A stretch of DNA of 64,000 nt from Mesorhizobium jarvisii. GTDB taxonomy: Bacteria; Pseudomonadota; Alphaproteobacteria; Rhizobiales; Rhizobiaceae. The notes below the pieces were generated by a model. The model saw only the letters and a program-made list of their open reading frames with translations, had not been told where the DNA came from and ran no database searches. A program made the position numbers and the translations under genes. This document shows positions 62,292 through 64,000 of this stretch, piece by piece (within the stretch, counting starts at the first letter, position 1; each line of letters begins with the position of its first letter). Where the stretch lies: positions 186,001-250,000 of the forward strand of contig NZ_QZXA01000010.1 of assembly GCF_003601985.1 (NCBI RefSeq), written 5' to 3'.

Positions 62292-63247
62292 TACTGTCGG
62301 TGCGCGACCTCAAAGTATCCTTCCGCACCAATGACGGTCTGGTGCGGGCGATCGATGGCGTTTCCTTCGATCTCGAGGAAAGCGAGATCCTCGGCGTCGT
62401 CGGCGAATCCGGGTCCGGCAAGACGGTGTCGCTGCTGGCGGTGATGGGCCTCATCACCGATCCGAACGCCAGCATCGAAGGCTCGATCCGCTACAAGGGC
62501 CGTGAATTGGTGGGGCTGCCGGCGCGGGAGCTGAGGCGGCTGCGCGGCAACGAGATCGCGATGATCTTCCAGGATCCGATGACGGCGCTGACGCCGGTCT
62601 ACACGATCGGCTGGCAGATCGCCGAACAGATCCGCGCGCACCAAAATATCAGCAAAGCCAAGGCGATGGTGCGCGTCGAAGAACTGCTGGCCGAGGTGAA
62701 TTTTCCCAATCCGCACGAGGCGATGTCGCGCTACCCGCACCAGCTTTCCGGCGGCATGCGGCAGCGCGCGGTGATCGCGATGGCCTTGTCCTGCAATCCG
62801 GCGCTGCTGGTGGCGGACGAGCCGACCACGGCGCTCGACGTCACGGTGCAGGCCGGCATTCTCGACCTCGTGCGCAAGCTGCGCGCGACGCACAAATCGG
62901 CTGTGGTCTTCATCACGCACGACATGGGCGTGGTCTCCGAACTCGCCGACCGGGTGATGGTCATGTATGCCGGCCGCGTGGTGGAACGTGGCAGCCGCAT
63001 GGAACTGTTTTCCGACCCACGACATCCCTATACGCGTGCGCTGCTGGGTTCGATCCCGCCGCTGACCGGTGAAAAGCCGCGCCGCCTGCCGGCCATTCCC
63101 GGTTCGCCGCCATCGCTGCTCCGATTGCCGCAGGGCTGCGCCTTCGGCCCGCGATGCCCGGTGCACTACGAGCCCTGCGTGACCGACAGGCCAGAGCTTG
63201 GCATCGGCACTCACGCCGCGGCGTGCTTCCGGGTGGCGCAGGCATGA
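62288..63247 (+). CDS. Peptide ABC transporter ATP-binding protein (DppD type)
   Basis: 319-residue ABC ATPase: Walker A GESGSGKT, signature LSGGMRQRAVIAMAL, Walker B LLVADEPTTALDVT, switch His in FITHDMG. The C-terminal oligopeptide/dipeptide extension has the CAFGPRCPVHYEPC cysteine pattern, the probable iron-sulfur site described for DppD/OppD. Coupled at both ends by ATGA overlaps. Confidence 0.95.
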   Translation: MILSVRDLKVSFRTNDGLVRAIDGVSFDLEESEILGVVGESGSGKTVSLLAVMGLITDPNASIEGSIRYKGRELVGLPARELRRLRGNEIAMIFQDPMTALTPVYTIGWQIAEQIRAHQNISKAKAMVRVEELLAEVNFPNPHEAMSRYPHQLSGGMRQRAVIAMALSCNPALLVADEPTTALDVTVQAGILDLVRKLRATHKSAVVFITHDMGVVSELADRVMVMYAGRVVERGSRMELFSDPRHPYTRALLGSIPPLTGEKPRRLPAIPGSPPSLLRLPQGCAFGPRCPVHYEPCVTDRPELGIGTHAAACFRVAQA

Positions 63248-64000
63248 GCGGACCGATGACCGACAGCCCAATCCTCGAAACGCGTTCACTCGGCAAGCGC
63301 TTCTCGATCGGCACCCGTTTCTCCGCCGAAGGCAAGCGAACCGTCCATGCGGTTGACAATGTTTCGCTGACCGTGCGGCGCGGCGAGACGGTCGGCCTGG
63401 TCGGCGAATCCGGCTGCGGCAAGTCCACGCTGGCGCGCTGCCTGGTGAGGCTCTACGACATATCCGACGGAGAGCTGCTGTTCGAAGGCGAGGACATCAC
63501 CTCGAAATCGCTGTCCGAACTGAGGCCGCTGCGGCGGCGCCTGCAAATGGTGTTCCAGGACCCGTCGGCCTCGCTCAATCCGCGCCGGCGCGTCGGCGAT
63601 CTGGTGGCCGAGCCGCTGCGCATCCACGGCAAGCTTTCCTCGCGCGAGATCACCGCGCGTGTCGCGGAATTGTTCGAGCTCGTCGGCCTGCTGCCGGACC
63701 ATGTCATGCGCTATCCCCACGAATTCTCCGGCGGCCAGCGCCAGCGGGTCGGCATCGCGCGGGCCATCGCGCTCAATCCCGATCTGGTCGTGCTGGATGA
63801 ACCGGTCTCCGCACTCGACGTCTCGGTGCAGGCGCAGATCGTCAACCTGCTTGCCGATCTGCAGGAGAAGCTGAACCTCACCTACATCTTCATCGCCCAC
63901 GACCTGTCGGTGGTGCGCCAGGTGTCGACCCGCATCGCTGTCATGTATCTCGGCTCGATCGTCGAGGAAGGGCCGGCCGAGGAGGTGTTCGCGACATCAG
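63244..64000 (+). CDS. Peptide ABC transporter ATP-binding protein (DppF type), 3' truncated by window
   Basis: Open frame continues past base 64000 (252 complete codons visible). Walker A GESGCGKST, Q-loop MVFQDPSASLNPRRRV, signature FSGGQRQRVGIARAI, Walker B LVVLDEPVSALDVS, switch His in FIAHDLS. Start ATG 63244 overlaps the DppD stop; ATG 63256 is an alternative. Partner ATPase of the five-gene transporter. Confidence 0.95.
   Translation, partial: MSGPMTDSPILETRSLGKRFSIGTRFSAEGKRTVHAVDNVSLTVRRGETVGLVGESGCGKSTLARCLVRLYDISDGELLFEGEDITSKSLSELRPLRRRLQMVFQDPSASLNPRRRVGDLVAEPLRIHGKLSSREITARVAELFELVGLLPDHVMRYPHEFSGGQRQRVGIARAIALNPDLVVLDEPVSALDVSVQAQIVNLLADLQEKLNLTYIFIAHDLSVVRQVSTRIAVMYLGSIVEEGPAEEVFATS

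Overview
This window is a stretch of high-GC chromosome from an alphaproteobacterium of the Rhizobiales. It most resembles Mesorhizobium. That assignment is an inference from recognisable gene order (rpsB-tsf ... pyrH-frr-uppS-cdsA-rseP-bamA-lpxD-fabZ-lpxA-lpxI-lpxB; trpD-trpC-moaC-moeA; tpiA-secG ... pyrG), from an EipB/DUF1849 protein, a phasin and LpxI, and from a GTTC-N7-GTTC type LexA box. Coding density is high. I found no rRNA, tRNA, CRISPR array, transposase, integrase or plasmid functions.

Layout. 1-9.1 kb: the end of a J-domain protein, a DD-carboxypeptidase with a SPOR domain, a phasin with an operator-rich promoter, clpS-clpA, then a phosphotransferase-like kinase, a HIT protein, a FemAB-like acyltransferase, a GDPD and a RidA protein. 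9.2-11 kb: EipB, DUF4031 and LysE. 11-27.2 kb: the translation and envelope block rpsB-tsf ... pyrH-frr-uppS-cdsA-rseP-bamA-lpxD-fabZ-lpxA-lpxI-lpxB. A LysR / NTF2-like / aldo-keto reductase module is inserted between tsf and pyrH. 27.2-33.5 kb: gltA and gltX (minus), comEC (plus), lexA (minus) with its SOS box.

33.8-42.4 kb: an accessory island for tryptophan/kynurenine catabolism. It holds a GntR regulator, a three-gene ABC importer of the TrpX type running straight into kynureninase, tryptophan 2,3-dioxygenase overlapping a 2-aminobenzoate-CoA-ligase-like gene, and a divergent kynurenine-formamidase-like hydrolase. Together they would import an aromatic substrate and convert Trp to N-formylkynurenine, kynurenine, anthranilate and anthraniloyl-CoA. 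42.4-48 kb: moeA, moaC, trpC, trpD and ppiD, all on the minus strand with overlapping or closely spaced ends. 48-53.3 kb: tpiA, secG, an L,D-transpeptidase, pyrG and DUF1697. 53.3-64 kb: an NCS1 permease, a LysR regulator, an M17 aminopeptidase, a proline-iminopeptidase-like hydrolase and a dipeptide/oligopeptide ABC transporter, whose last ATPase runs off the window. The last group looks like a peptide uptake and hydrolysis unit.

Most of the window is ordinary core chromosome. The parts most worth a second look are the kynurenine island with its dedicated transporter, a palindromic repeat that supplies the last 16 codons of trpC, a possible switching RNA leader before rpsB, and the paired operators overlapping the phasin promoter. 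Nothing here clearly amounts to an undescribed biological system. All functional calls are from reading the sequence; no database search was run.
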